The position numbers were made by a program, and so were the translations under genes. From Acanthacorydalis orientalis (taxonomy: Eukaryota; Arthropoda; Insecta; Megaloptera; Corydalidae), in assembly GCA_034766995.1 (NCBI GenBank), contig CM068313.1, positions 19,561,512 to 19,625,511 on the forward strand: a DNA stretch of 64,000 nucleotides. Reading direction: 5' to 3'. Below the pieces are notes generated by a model. That model did not search any database and had not been told where the DNA came from. It saw only the letters and a program-made list of their open reading frames with translations. Of the stretch, positions 11,880 to 24,272 are shown in pieces (within the stretch, counting starts at the first letter, position 1; each line of letters begins with the position of its first letter).

Positions 11880-13790
11880 AGATCACCCTTAAAAACAACC
11901 CCCTCGTTAGCTAGATATTGTTCTAAACGGCGTATTCAATTTATAAGAGGTTTTGCAGTTTGCAACTTCTCACCTACTTCATCATATCTTCAACAAAAAA
12001 CTGTGCATGGCATTTGACTGGAGTAGTTTATTACATTTGAGCTACTTGAGTGTGTGTTGATGAAAAAACTTATTATTTTTGTACTGTTTATTTATTTTTA
12101 TTTTACTTAAATTTGTACGAAATTATAATCTTAAATTAGTTTTTATTTTTTTAATTCATAAAGTTTAAAACAGACCGTATCATTGAAAAAATGTATAAAT
12201 TTATATTATATAATTTAATAATTAGGAAAAAAAATATTCTTATATCTTATAAACAACTAATCATAAATAGAAAACCCCTTTTTAGGAATATTACATTTTT
12301 CACATGTTACCATAAATAAAACCAAAAAAATATATAAATAATAGACATTTTATTTCAAATATATATTTTATACAGATTTTAATTCCTCATTTATATGTTA
12401 ATATAGAAAAATAAATTGACATAAATTTATAAATATCTTACTATTGAAAAATTGTATTTAGTATAATGACGACTCACACTCACTTCACATTTTTTCAAAA
12501 CTTATGACAATCTACAATATCAAAGCAAAATAAGATAATCAACAGTTTATATATGAAAGAAATAGACATTTTTCTTTAGCTATCTTTATTAATGAAGAGA
12601 ACTGTGCTATATGGATTGGTTTTTTTTTGCTTAACCTGATTCTCGAGGGTTGCGCTGTGTGTGATACGGGGGTTGTTTTTGTGGTAGTCTCTTTTTCATA
12701 GCGCGTTTTTCTTTACAGTTTCTGTATTGCTCTTTTCGAACGTGTTTTCTTATCTCTATTTAAAGATAAATGTCTACAGAAATTGACAGTTTTTTGCTTG
12801 TTTATTGAAAAGACGAAAGACTGGATACGTTTTTTTTATTACAATAACGTTTAATTTCAGCTTTTAATAAAATTCTTTAGATCGTTTTTATCTTTCTCAA
12901 TTATTACATTGTACACACGAGATGAAAAATATAATTAAAGAAACGGAAAGCGTATAAAAACTGTTTCTCATAAATTGAATTCAAATAATATACACATTTG
13001 TATATTTAAATAAATTAAAAAGTTATATTGCGAATAATTTTCTTAATAAAAATCTATGAATAAAGAACAGTCATCGTATTTTAATTCATTTTAGTGCAGT
13101 AACAATTGTAATAAATATAAAACTATTTTTTTTATTAAATTTAAACGATTCATAGGAAGACTACTTTATAAAATTCTATCAATTAATGCTTTTTCAAATA
13201 TTTACTTTCAAACGTATTTTTACAACACACGGCCAAAAATAGACATCGTTCCACAAATAAATATGAAGGGTTTTGTAAATAACACCCTTAGTCACATATA
13301 AGTAAATAAATGTTATATAAAATATGGTTATTACACTCTTTTATACTTTAAAACTACCTACAGATATGAGTTCGATAAAAAAATTGTACGAAATTTCCTT
13401 TTTTATATTTCTTCTGTCATTTTCCAGACTGGAAGATTCCCTATAGATATACACTTGTGTTCAACACATCTAAAAATATACGTCTCCCTTTGGAATAATT
13501 TTTCAATATTTCGTTACGGTTAGTGTCTCACTAGTACGAAAAGCTTCCTACATATTTGTATGACTGCTGGGTGTTATTTCTTTGTATTGCACCATGAATG
13601 TTTTTTAATACCATATCCTGCATCTCTCTTGCGAATATGACACCATTTGCATTGTACTTTAAAATGATAAATATGAAATTTAATTGTTGTATATTTTATT
13701 TAATTTGAGCATACTTTCGTATATTGCAAATAAATTTTTAACTTTATATTCTTTTTATCGATTATTTACTCTTGTATTTTTATAAAAAGC

Positions 13791-13860
13791 ATATAATGAT
13801 AGTTTATATATAATGATAGTGTGTCTACAAATAAAATGATAGTTTATTTACAAATAAAAA
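13791..13860. repeat. Short tandem repeat of an AATGATAGT unit
   Basis: Three copies of a unit containing AATGATAGTTTAT or its variant occur 17-23 bases apart, with TACAAATAAA also occurring twice. This is a local slippage or duplication product. Confidence 0.6.
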
Positions 13861-16578
13861 AAAACTAAAAAATAATATCATTTTGCTTTAAGAAATAATA
13901 TAAATTTATTAAAGTAAGTTTTTGTTTATATCGCCAGTCAGCAATTTATTTTCTTAGAACCTTACATTTTTCATAAATAAATTTTGATATCTGAAAATAA
14001 AAATATAAAAAGGAATATGGTATGCAGAAAATTAAACGTCTTTATCTATTTTTCATATAAATCTAAGTTTACAATATTTATATCACTGTGTTCACTAAAA
14101 ATATACTTCATATTGAGTAATAATGCCACTTTGGATAAATATTCTTAGAAAAGTAATAAAAACTTGACTATCAACCACAATGCAAACTAAAGTAATCAAC
14201 TTATGGTAAAAATAGTGCCATCCTCTTCAAAGGTTTAGTGAAATTTACAACGATAGTAAAATAGAATACATCATTCTGAAACACTATTACAAATTCTAGC
14301 CATGAAAATAATTCCAAGCAATATGTTTTAACCGAGACTTAATAGTCAAATCATTTACAACGCCATATTCGACTTAGGTGAGAATATAATTGACTTTGTA
14401 ATGAAATTGAATTAACGTGTAATCTTCTATTAAAGTACGAAATGGATAAAATTAACCTACGTCACACAAATACTGTTGTCATAGAAAATTACTTCTGTGT
14501 TAAACATTTATGTAATAATTGAGACATAATAAGGTTTCAACATGGTATAAAATATAACCATACAAATATTTTATCTATATTGATTTTATATAAATAAAAT
14601 TGATAAAGGTAACATTATTATAAATCCGTTGAGAACAGATATATTTTACGTTCGACGAGGTTTTTCTCGAGGGATATTTTTATTTTAATAAAACCCGTAA
14701 TATAATAGCAGACTTTTTCTTTTATGACAATCTGATTATGATTTAAATAATTAATAAAATTAAATTCCCAATAAAATATAAATACCTATCAAGAGTTTTT
14801 AAGTGATTTAATTACTCAATAAACTACAGTTAGGAAAAATTGAAGAGCTCTCTATATTGATTTTATACCAATTCGTTATAATATTTCGAATTACTCATTG
14901 TAAAAAATGATTGAAAACCGAATAATTATTCTAAATAAATATTTTTATTCTTTATCTAAAATAAGTTGGTCGCCTTCAAACATATTTGTAATTGAATAAC
15001 AATATTATTTTATTATTAAACTGGAATTCGAAAATATTATAACCAAAATTATCTCAAATATAATTGCGGGCAAAACAAAAAGTAATATTTTTACCAAAAT
15101 AGTTGTTTGAAACAATTGTAATTAGTAAAATTTATTGAGAATTAATTGAAACTGATTCATTGTAATCAAAAGATCTATATTTTAATTAATTAAAAATAAT
15201 AATAATCGGTATAATAGTTAATATATCTCATATGTTAAAAATATCAATAATTTGATACAAAATTTAAAGTAAAAAAATATTTATAATTAACCCATCATTT
15301 ATATGATATGGAAGTTTGACTAAAACATGATATAAGAGTAAAAAATATATTCAATCTAACATCTTTTAGAAATATTTAATCATATCAACCATTTTAAACA
15401 AAAATAAATAAAAGTGTATAACACATTTAAATTTTATTACAATTTAAATTAGAATAATAATAACAATAAATTTATACTCAATCTCTATGAGCAGCAAAAC
15501 TGATAGCAAATTATCAGTAACTAAGATTTTAAATATAAGTTTCTCGCTTTAATTTATTCATGAATCTTTCAGCTGAAAAAATTATATTAAAATACAAAAC
15601 TTTTTTCTTACATCTGGAAGAGAAAGTTTGATTGATTTTTTTCTACACCGATTGTTTTCAAATAATTGCAGGGAAATTTAATCTAGAACTTGTTCAATTG
15701 GATAATTTGCGTTTTAATGATCATTTTCTGATCTGATTTGATATATTTATTTTAAAAAACAAACATTTTCTCTTGCTAGTATTCATCAAATCGGTCTATA
15801 TTTATTTATTTCACTATAAATGTTATTTTTAAAAACTTTTTGGTTACTATCTATTCAGTTTTTATAATAGTATATCAAATTAGTGGTAAATGTAAACATA
15901 TGTGTATTATCATGAAAGGGTATTATAGAATGTCTTTAGGTCCAATTTAATTATTGTCTTTCAACGTGGATAGTTGACAAATGCAAACATATACTCCAAT
16001 AACTAATTTAAAAGCAAATGCATACCATCCACATACATATGTCTGTGCATAACTAATAGGTATTAGAGTGTACAGTATTGTTTGTCTGTTGATCAAATGA
16101 TAGCATAATGTGTAGGGTATTGCTATCGCAGCTTTAAGTGACGTAAACTGGTGTATACTAAATTAACGTAGACATAAACTCAATAGCAAAGCTTAACTAA
16201 TGAAATACATATTCTGAAATTTACAACATCACGTACTTAATTTTAATAAATAATATAATAATGATTACACCTGCTTAGAAGTACAACCTTAATGGTTTCG
16301 ACCCCTTTCACTAACTATCATAGTTTCCAGATATTGCATTTAAATATTACATATCACTCACAAGTGTTATTATCTTTAACATGTAGTAATATACTATTCG
16401 CAAAATGTATGTTGTTTCAGTTTTAAAGAAAATTTCAGTTGTAAAATGGTAAATAGTTTTTTCTTTGAAACAATCAAAAAAATCTGTTTTGATGGCACTG
16501 ATTAAATAATTTCGTCGATTTTATTTTAGAACCAAATGTTTTTTTAATCAGGTTTATTTAATATATACTAATATTTTA

Positions 16579-16579
<1 letters not shown>

Positions 16580-16619
<40 letters not shown>
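16580..16619. repeat. (AT)n microsatellite
   Basis: About 40 bases of alternating AT lying 15 bases left of a MITE that appears to use TA target sites. Confidence 0.95.
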
Positions 16620-16621
<2 letters not shown>

Positions 16622-16634
16622 CTATTGGTCATAA

Positions 16635-16847
16635 TATAGGTGATTCAATTTGATTTACACATGGAAGTATTAAAAAGAGTGGAGGGGTTAAGAAAAATAT
16701 TATTATTTTTTATTTAATACTATAATTCAATTCAATACTAAAATACAATTGAACTAAAATGCAAATTGGGGAATATCATGTTTTTTTTCATTTTTGCGTT
16801 TTTTTTTTAATACTTTCATGTGGAAACCCAAGTTGAATTACCCTATA
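16635..16847 (-). mobile_element. Foldback MITE, copy 1
   Basis: A 213-base non-coding element bounded by imperfect inverted repeats of about 40 bases. The left end reads TATAGG, GATTCAATTTG, CACATGG and AAGTATTAAAAA. The right end on the other strand reads TATAGGG, AATTCAACTTGG, CCACATG and AAAGTATTAAAA. Flanking TA on both sides suggests TA target duplication, as in Tc1/mariner-mobilised MITEs. Its reverse complement aligns along its whole length with the element at 17126-17338, so the two are copies of one family in opposite orientation. There is no coding capacity. The partner transposase is unknown. Confidence 0.78.
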
Positions 16848-17125
16848 TATGATAAATAATAACGAAAAGATTAAATCTATTTCTACATTATTGCATTTTA
16901 AATACTTAGAAATATTATATATGTATTTACTTATAATTAATGTATTACTAATTATTAATTCATTAGAAATAAGTCATATCAAATAAATGTTTATTTGATA
17001 TGATACATATTTTACTTATAAAAAAGTTTAGTTAAAAAGTTATAAAATGTCCATGTTTATTGAAAAGTCCCATAATTCTTTCATTACTACATAAAATAAT
17101 TGAACCAATAAAATACAATATAAAA
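16848..17125. other. Spacer between inverted MITE copies
   Basis: A/T-rich, 278 bases, no gene. With the flanking MITEs it forms the loop of a large potential inverted repeat. Confidence 0.6.
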
Positions 17126-17338
17126 TATAGGATGATTCAACTTAGGTTTCCACACAAAAGTATTAAAAAACGCCAAAATTAAAAAAAACTACATGATATC
17201 CCCCATTTAGTATTTTAGTTGAAATTTATTTTAGTATTGAATTCAACTAAAATACTAAATAAAAAATAACATGACTTCTTAACCCTCGCGCCCCTTTATA
17301 ATACTTCCCTATGGAAAACGAAATTGTACATTTCTGTA
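17126..17338 (+). mobile_element. Foldback MITE, copy 2
   Basis: The same 213-base family as copy 1, in opposite orientation. Ends: TATAGG, GATTCAACTTAGG and CCACAC on the left, with the diverged partner at about 17301-17338. The interior holds a perfect 19-base inverted repeat (17205-17223 and 17242-17260) separated by 18 bases, so the element folds on itself from both ends and from the centre. That centre is decayed in copy 1, so copy 2 is the better preserved in this part. Confidence 0.78.
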
Positions 17339-17559
17339 TTTGTTCATAATGATTTTTTTTATTTGTTTGAATTCATTAAAATAAAATATATTATTATTTA
17401 AATTTTTCATAAAACTAATATTGAAAAAAAGATTTTTTAAGTCCTATAACCTGAATGTAAAATATTTTGTCTCGTAATAATTGTAACGATTATATAATTT
17501 TTAAAGAATGATATTACTGTATTATCTTTATATTAAAAAATCCTTTAAGTGATTTCGTG

Positions 17560-17560
17560 A

Positions 17561-17615
<55 letters not shown>
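17560..17615. repeat. (AT)n microsatellite
   Basis: About 55 bases of pure alternating AT. Confidence 0.95.
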
Positions 17616-17617
<2 letters not shown>

Positions 17618-18207
17618 CTAATGTAAGCAAAATTGTAAAAAAATTCAGTAACACAAAACAATTTGTACATTATAAACTCATTGCTACACCAATAAATGTT
17701 TAAAATTAAATTCACTTATTAAATATTCAGTAATGAAATAAAAAAAGGTAATACATGGTAAATTAATTAGACCCTTGTCAGACCAACGTGTTAGCATTGT
17801 AATTACGGAACATTATGTAAACATTGTGTATAAAAAATGTAGAAGAAAGCAATTAAATGTATTTTAAACCGATTTTTGTAACACTATGTACATCAGCCTG
17901 GATAAGATTAGAACAGTTTTAATAAATTGAATAGCATTAGAATTTTCAGTATACTTCATGAATTTTACTATTTTTTGTTTAATTTATATGAAATTATTTT
18001 TTGTTCAGATGTATCATACATTTTAATAAAAAAAAAACAAATAATAATATAGATTAAACAATAATTTTATTTTTATACTTGTTTATAAAATTGAATACAT
18101 TTGTAGTATTAATTATAAAATATTAAATCAATTATTGAACTTAAATCCTGATGTTCATATTTTGAATTCAAAGTAACTTAAATTCAATTATCTCTTTTAA
18201 TCGAGAC

Positions 18208-18209
<2 letters not shown>

Positions 18210-18256
<47 letters not shown>
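18210..18256. repeat. (AT)n microsatellite
   Basis: About 47 bases of alternating AT. Confidence 0.95.
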
Positions 18257-18258
<2 letters not shown>

Positions 18259-18340
18259 GAATTGTAATAAATTTATACATATGGTTGATCACAGTTAATG
18301 AAGGACGAACGATCTCAGTAGTTCATTAATTAAAACTAGG

Positions 18341-18600
18341 TATAACTTTAGAAATGCACACAAATAAATTGGGAGCACCTAAGGAGGTATAAAATGTAAA
18401 TGCAACGAATATAAGCACAGGAACGTAGATTATATAAAGTAGCTGACTCAGGTTTACAGCGAGACAAGAGATATGATACTAAAGCATGCTTACCTGTTTG
18501 CCTGAAGTACGCTACATAGAATATTTCTTGTATGCATCTGGCATTTTCGTGCACCTTTGACACTATCGCATCCCTTGCAGGCAGTAAATAGTTGCTTGAA
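18341..18600. other. Island of ordinary base composition
   Basis: About 260 bases less A/T-rich than the flanks. The minus strand is open over 18348-18563 (71 codons from a GTG) but is rich in C, Y and I and not persuasive as a protein. Possibly conserved non-coding DNA. Confidence 0.3.
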
Positions 18601-19291
18601 TAACTGGCGCATTAAATATACTATGCTAAATATTATAGATTAATTCAGAGTGAAAATTAACATATGAATCGTGATTAATCTTAAATTCTAAGCGTTGAGT
18701 ACTTTAATTAACATATCTAAAAGGATTTTTATTATAAAAATATTTTTTTTAATTTACTAGGATGAAACATGAATTTATAATATTACAAAATCGTCAAACA
18801 TTGAAATACAATTATTTTTGAATTGAATGCAACGTTTATGACTTAAATATTTATTAATTTTATTTATTTTAATTTAGATTATTTTAGAATAAGTCTCTAA
18901 TTTCATATTTCATTATCCATTTCTTTAGAACGGTATTTTTGTTGTTAATATATACAATCGATTTAACTCTTGGATTATCTTCAGGTGATTTTTTTATTTT
19001 AAATTTGAATTCTTTGTTTTATATAAACTTTTTTGTATTCTAGTATAGAACTACTATCTACCTAAAAATGTATGCCATCTTATATAATATTTATAAATCG
19101 AACATCATTTTTTTATTTATAAATATGTAGGTATAAATAAAAAAATAGTATTATTTTTTTCACTAAATTATTATTTACTTCGAGAGCAAGTCAAATTTAA
19201 ATTATTATTACTATTTGATAATTTTATATTCTATGTTAAGGTTGTATCATATTAGGCTGGAGAGTAATATGTATATTTGTAAATGTCTGTT

Positions 19292-19352
<61 letters not shown>

Positions 19353-20689
19353 CTTTCATTAAAACATAAAATATCTTGAATTTGTAACGAGTGTAAGCAT
19401 TAAAAACTCTTTAAATTAATTCAACACTTTGACTTCTGCGTATAATTATAATTATTCATTATTATATTAAATAAAGGATCGTTTTAAAAATTATATCTTT
19501 GAATAATAAAGTAAAATTTAAGAAAAGTTTCAATACCGAATAAGTGTATGAAAAAGAAAACAAATTAAAAAAGTTGATATTTTTTCTAGGATATTAATTA
19601 ACTTAGTTTACCTTTTATAAATTCAATTACCTTAATGTATACATGATAATATATGTATATTATTTTATTATGTTAACAAATCTCATCTTACAAAAAAATG
19701 AGTTCTAGTGAAACTTTCGTCTCGTTTTTCTTTATTGTTTCCTTTTTTCACTGTTTTAATTAGAAAACTTTTAATTGCTACTAATAAATTATTCAACATA
19801 TATATGTTGACATAATTTTATATTTAACAAATATATAATTAATCTTTTTACATTTAACAAATCATTATACTAATTTTTAAAATACTTCGTAGTATTTCTT
19901 ATAAAAAGTAATTTTTTTTCTGTTCATATTTATTCAGACAATTTATTGATTTCTGTTTTAAGGAATTATACATTCATCTATTTTTTCTATTCAAAAATTC
20001 AATGAAAAGATTACATTTGTGTATATTTTCATATTTGTATCAAACATTAAATTCTTTTCAGAAAATATAATTATGAAAAGATAATTCATAAAAAGATATT
20101 CATAAAAGTATAGTGTTTAAACTTTCTACTACTTATGACTATAAATAACCACTGTATTACAAAGGATAAAAAGTAAGTTGTCATTTTATTCAACTTTCTC
20201 TTTTTCTTTCCTTTTAAACTTATTCCTATCGAAAAATTTGAATAGAGTTTTATTTCTTTTATGATACTTCTCTTCTTTCTAACTCAAATTATTCTTTTTT
20301 TTATTTACATGTTTCGTTTATTATTAACTTATTAAAATTTTGACAAACTTTATTGCTTACGTTCTTCGAGACATACAAATGTTTTCATACATCTTTATTC
20401 ACAGTACTCTATTCATACCATACGAAAAAATCGAAATGATATAAAAATATAATCAAATGAATGTAACACTGCATTTCTAACAGCTTATTTTAAATTAAGT
20501 CCTAATTTTTATTTTATATTTTAATGAGTCATCAGTTTAAAGTCTTTTTGCATGTAATATTTTGACAATATTTAAAATCCTAATAAAATCTTATTAAAGC
20601 AAGAATTATACATTTGTAAAATTAATATTAAAGGAATAAACCATATGTATATATATATATATATATAAAACACTTCTTAAATGAATAAC
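18601..20689. other. A/T-rich spacer
   Basis: No gene. Contains the (AT)n tracts at 19296-19350 and 20645-20668. Confidence 0.6.
19296..19350. repeat. (AT)n microsatellite
   Basis: About 55 bases of alternating AT. Confidence 0.95.
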
Positions 20690-20830
20690 CAATAAATCGT
20701 TTCGTCCTCTTGAAAACCGAACATGTATGTCTCCGCAATTGTTCCACATCAGAGATGCGACGTCGAACGGACAGAAGACGCATGTTTTAACCTGATGCTT
20801 GACCCCGCCGCTGGTTCCATCAGGTGATAG
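20690..20830. other. G+C-richer, CpG-containing island with a hairpin
   Basis: The start of an island of roughly 340 bases (to about 21030) rich in CG dinucleotides. A perfect 8-base inverted repeat, ACCTGATG at 20790-20797 and CATCAGGT at 20818-20825, encloses a 20-base G+C-rich loop. It may be regulatory DNA or the edge of an exon. Confidence 0.4.
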
Positions 20831-21031
20831 CGTCGTGTCGTGATTCGCTCCGATGGTACGCAGATCGTCAGATCGCTATCGTACAACGACCTGCGTCACC
20901 GGAAACAAATTATTCTCTTCGAATGGAGGCGCAACTGTGACGACGGTCCGACAGGAAATGGACACAAGCGCTATTGGTTAATTTTGCGATGTCTTCAGGG
21001 AAATAGTGGTGGTATTTGTTGTGTCCTGTAG
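20831..21031 (+). CDS. Coding-like open frame in a G+C-richer island
   Basis: The frame is open for 66 codons from just after a TAG at 20828-20830 to a TAG at 21029-21031, without an ATG (the first start-like codon is GTG at 20840). The peptide is mixed and basic, with SDGTQIVRSLSYNDLRHRKQ, then ILFEWRRNCDDGPTGNGHKR and YWLILRCLQG. An AG (CATCAG) lies near the upstream boundary, so an internal exon is conceivable. The chance of an open frame is raised by the local G+C content. No family is recognised. Confidence 0.25.
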   Translation, partial: RRVVIRSDGTQIVRSLSYNDLRHRKQIILFEWRRNCDDGPTGNGHKRYWLILRCLQGNSGGICCVL

Positions 21032-22099
21032 GTTAACGATACGATGTTTTTCATTCTTCGATTTGTCTGTTTTATTGTTGGAATTTTATAATACGATGTC
21101 AATTAATTTACTCCTGTTGCTTTCTTTTGTATCGAAACAGACTATACTAGTGACAAACACAAAAGATTTTAAATGTAACGTAACATTTGCTAATGAATGA
21201 ACGTTGAACTTTAATTTTTCACTTCAAAGGCTATTTTAAGCATCCAATCATTAATAACTTTAATAATACTCATACTTATAAAAACGGTTTTCAAAATATG
21301 ACTCTTTACCAAAGCAGTATTTTACATCAACAGATTATGTTAGAATCTCTTATTTATAATCAGTGTTGTTCTGATAATTTCATCGTAATTGTAGCGAAGT
21401 GGAAAGTCGTTCTTAGAAAATAGATAACTAATCAAAATAAATTATTTTTTAAATTTGAATTATAACAAATGAATACTTCTTGATTATATAACTTATATTT
21501 CCTAATGTTATAAATAAATAGAAAAAACGTAAACAAGTGTATTCCAAAAGAACACTATAAAATTTACTTCATGTAAATGTTTTAATATTCTTAAATTTAC
21601 ATTATAAAATAGTAAAAGCTCATTATTTATAAATTATGAAACTATTTTGTCATAGGACAAATTTAATTAATTGTTTTTAGAAATGTGGATATTGTATATT
21701 TTTTATATCAAAAACAAATGATATTTAATTTAAAAAACTAAATAAATTTCAACGTTTTACTATAAACACTTTTAATCAAATTCCTATATAAAAAGTATTT
21801 ATTTAGTCATTAATTTGTATCGAAAAACGATATTTAAGTAGAATATATTTTCAAAATAAAAGCTTACCTGATATTCAGTTCAAATATAGTGAATTAGTAT
21901 ATGAATCATCAACAAAAAAAAATGAATTGGTAATAGAATTACAATATTATTGCTGATATATATTGTTTAAATTTTCTCTTCTTAATACTTTTTTTCTTTT
22001 AAAAATCCATCTTATATAACTATGCTTTCTCAAGTAATTCACAATACATCTACAGTGCTTTCTAGTTTTAATGTATTCAACCACAATAATAGTAACCTG
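21032..22099. other. A/T-rich spacer
   Basis: No gene or repeat of note. Confidence 0.55.
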
Positions 22100-22400
22100 T
22101 ATGAATGAAAGCAAAAAGACCACAGATTTGTGGTAAAAGGGGAGTTATTTAAAGAATTCAGAGCTGTTTCTATGTGGTCATGTTCGTAGCATAGTTGTAA
22201 TGTAGGTAACTTACTGCAAGCTAAAAGAACGTGCTTTCTGTACGTTCTGTGGAGGTTTCCGTTGCGGTCACTGTCTGACAGAAAGTTCCGGTTTTAGAGA
22301 TTTCATTTTGTGGTCGACAAATGTATGCACTATTGACTGTTTGCGGTTTTGTGTCTACTTTGTAGTACGATTCATGTCCTTATGTCAATCTGTTGATTTT
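22100..22400. other. Island of ordinary composition
   Basis: About 300 bases with several short inverted repeats, such as ACCACA-GATT-TGTGGT near 22119 and AGAACG/CGTTCT around 22226-22248. No long open frame is present. Likely conserved non-coding or regulatory DNA by composition only. Confidence 0.3.
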
Positions 22401-23349
22401 TATTCCTATATAGATTAAATCTTCTAAAGTTTATAGTATGACCTTGTTAGTAAATGTAAAATAAAAATTATTCAATAATTATTTTTTTAAATGTCATAAA
22501 AATGACAATATTCGTATGAGATCGATTTTCACTCCGAAAATAGTTCTTGAGAGCAGATAATTTTATTTATATAAATCATATGAAACTTGAAAGATATATT
22601 GTCATTTTTAAAATTAAATGTGTGTGTTTTAATTAATTTCTATATATTGGTTCGTCATTCATTGGACAACCAAATTGATGGTATAGAAAAATATGATAAT
22701 TTCTGGTAAATGATCCACTTGATTACACTATCTACATACCATAACATTTTTTTTAAAGTTCCTCTTCCATTCTCTACTAAGTCTTTAACGAAACATTCAT
22801 TTTAGAGAAACCCCGTTAATACTTTCAAACGATCACAACGGATTATAGACGAGCAGAGTTTTTCTTATAAAACGAACATTTGCATGCAAGTCAGACACAT
22901 TGTGCATTGAGGTAGACTGGGCGCGTAAAAACACAGTAATCTGTGAATCGCATGTTCAACGCAGCGGTGTGCCACGTCGACGCCTCCGTTGCAAATTATA
23001 AACACAAATGTAATATGTTTATGCAATAATTACGGGAACCACAAATAAAGGATTTGAATTATGCTCGAAATGTGTGACATGAATTATAGAAAACCTCCAG
23101 GAGAAATTTCAAAGACAATTTGTTTTTTAATGTGTAATTTACATACTTAACGATCGAAAAACAAATAAATGCGAGGCCAGTTCAATTTTTCATATAAATT
23201 ACTCATTGTTTCCTGTAGCATAATGATTATTTGTATTAAATGAATTCTCTGTTTATATATATATATATATAATATTTTATAAATAACTAATCAATAATTA
23301 ATTCCATAAAAACAATTAATGAAAAAGTTATACCTTTCCACTGTGAAAT

Positions 23350-23380
<31 letters not shown>

Positions 23381-23402
23381 AAGTTGAATAAGTTAAATTT
23401 AC
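22401..23402. other. A/T-rich spacer with a small island
   Basis: A second, smaller island at 22840-22990 has CpG-containing sequence (GGGCGCG, GCCACGTCGACGCC). The (AT)n tracts at 23249-23271 and 23350-23375 follow. No gene is visible. Confidence 0.5.
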
Positions 23403-23951
23403 TTGAATAAAATTAATTATAAATCGACCATTTTTATAATAAACCATCATGCATTAATGAAGTTTGGCGCAAAACATGTGGAATGCGTTTCCAAAGATGT
23501 GGATGTAAATGCAGTGCCCAGTATGTATAGAGAACTTACCGAACCGACAAAAGAAGCAAATTTTGAATGTATGGAAGAGTATAATTTCAACGAGGTGATT
23601 GAATCTTGAGCCGAAGAACTCAATAAGAAGACTAAGTTGGTATGGATTTAAAACATGTAATGGATGATACTGATACAGCTGATGTAATACCAGAAAAAAG
23701 AAAATTAACCACTTATCGCATTTCGAAAGTAAAGTAATTAATATCAGAGGCAATGGAAATTTCTTCAGTTGATGATTCTGATAAACAACGAAGTTCAACA
23801 ATGGTAAGAACTGTGGATGATGCCATAAATTACTACAAACAAATCTATTGAGACAAATGCTAAAAGAATTCAACAAACTTTAAATAAATTTTTAATTAAC
23901 CAAGCCCAGTCGACAGCACTGACACCGGTTCATCCTTCCAGTTCAGAATAA
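23403..23951 (+). pseudogene. Probable pogo/Tigger-type transposase C-terminus relic
   Basis: Coding-like text continues across three frame changes and several stops. The first part, to TGA at 23607-23609, contains LMKFGAKHVECVSKD and EANFECMEEYNFNEVIES. The second (from about 23640) contains DDTDTADVIPEKRKLTTYRI, then SEAMEISSVDDSDKQRSS and RTVDDAINYYKQIY. The last (from about 23860) contains KRIQQTLNKFLINQ and ends at TAA 23949-23951. An acidic linker, a 'D..KR...v.r.vddai..Y..iY' helix and a terminal 'QqTl.kF' motif is the usual tail of Tigger/pogo (jerky/CENP-B-like) transposases (family knowledge). The DNA-binding domain and DDE core are not seen and no terminal repeats were found. Confidence 0.6.
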
Positions 23952-24225
23952 AAAAATATTTAATATATATATTTAATGTACAATTGAATTTCATAATAAT
24001 TTTGTTTGACTAATTTTATTTATTATAATGAACTAAAGATTATTTTTTTTAAATTTTAATCATTATGCATTTCAATTTGGCTCAATTTTCACAGTTTTCA
24101 TCATATGCATTACTTATTTACATAAAACGAATTAAAAGAAGTCCTTTTCAAATATTATGTAACAGATTATTGGGATTTGTTTCCGCGCTTTTTGGTACCA
24201 ATTAATAACGTAAACCAAGGTTTTA

Positions 24226-24272
<47 letters not shown>

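Larger units (their letters stand above)
11880..16634. other. A/T-rich spacer with minor tandem repeats
   Basis: Mostly A/T-rich DNA. A less A/T-rich patch at 12640-12730 contains CGGGGGTTGTTTTT, which is nearly the reverse complement of AAAAACAACCCCCTCG at 11891-11906. That distant match is not part of any element I can define. A small tandem repeat of AATGATAGT units lies at 13791-13860. No gene is visible. Confidence 0.5.
17339..18340. other. A/T-rich spacer with two long microsatellites
   Basis: No gene. Contains the (AT)n tracts at 17560-17615 and 18210-18256. Confidence 0.6.

Noticed and set aside
11891..12690. Possible transposon bounded by AAAAACAACCCCC and GGGGGTTGTTTTT
   Set aside because: The matching words are about 13 bases and about 790 bases apart, do not extend outward or inward, and enclose no transposase text or target duplication.
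23454..23876. 140-codon open frame antisense to the Tigger-like relic
   Set aside because: The sense strand carries recognisable transposase text. The antisense text is rich in F, H, L and C and is a shadow of it.
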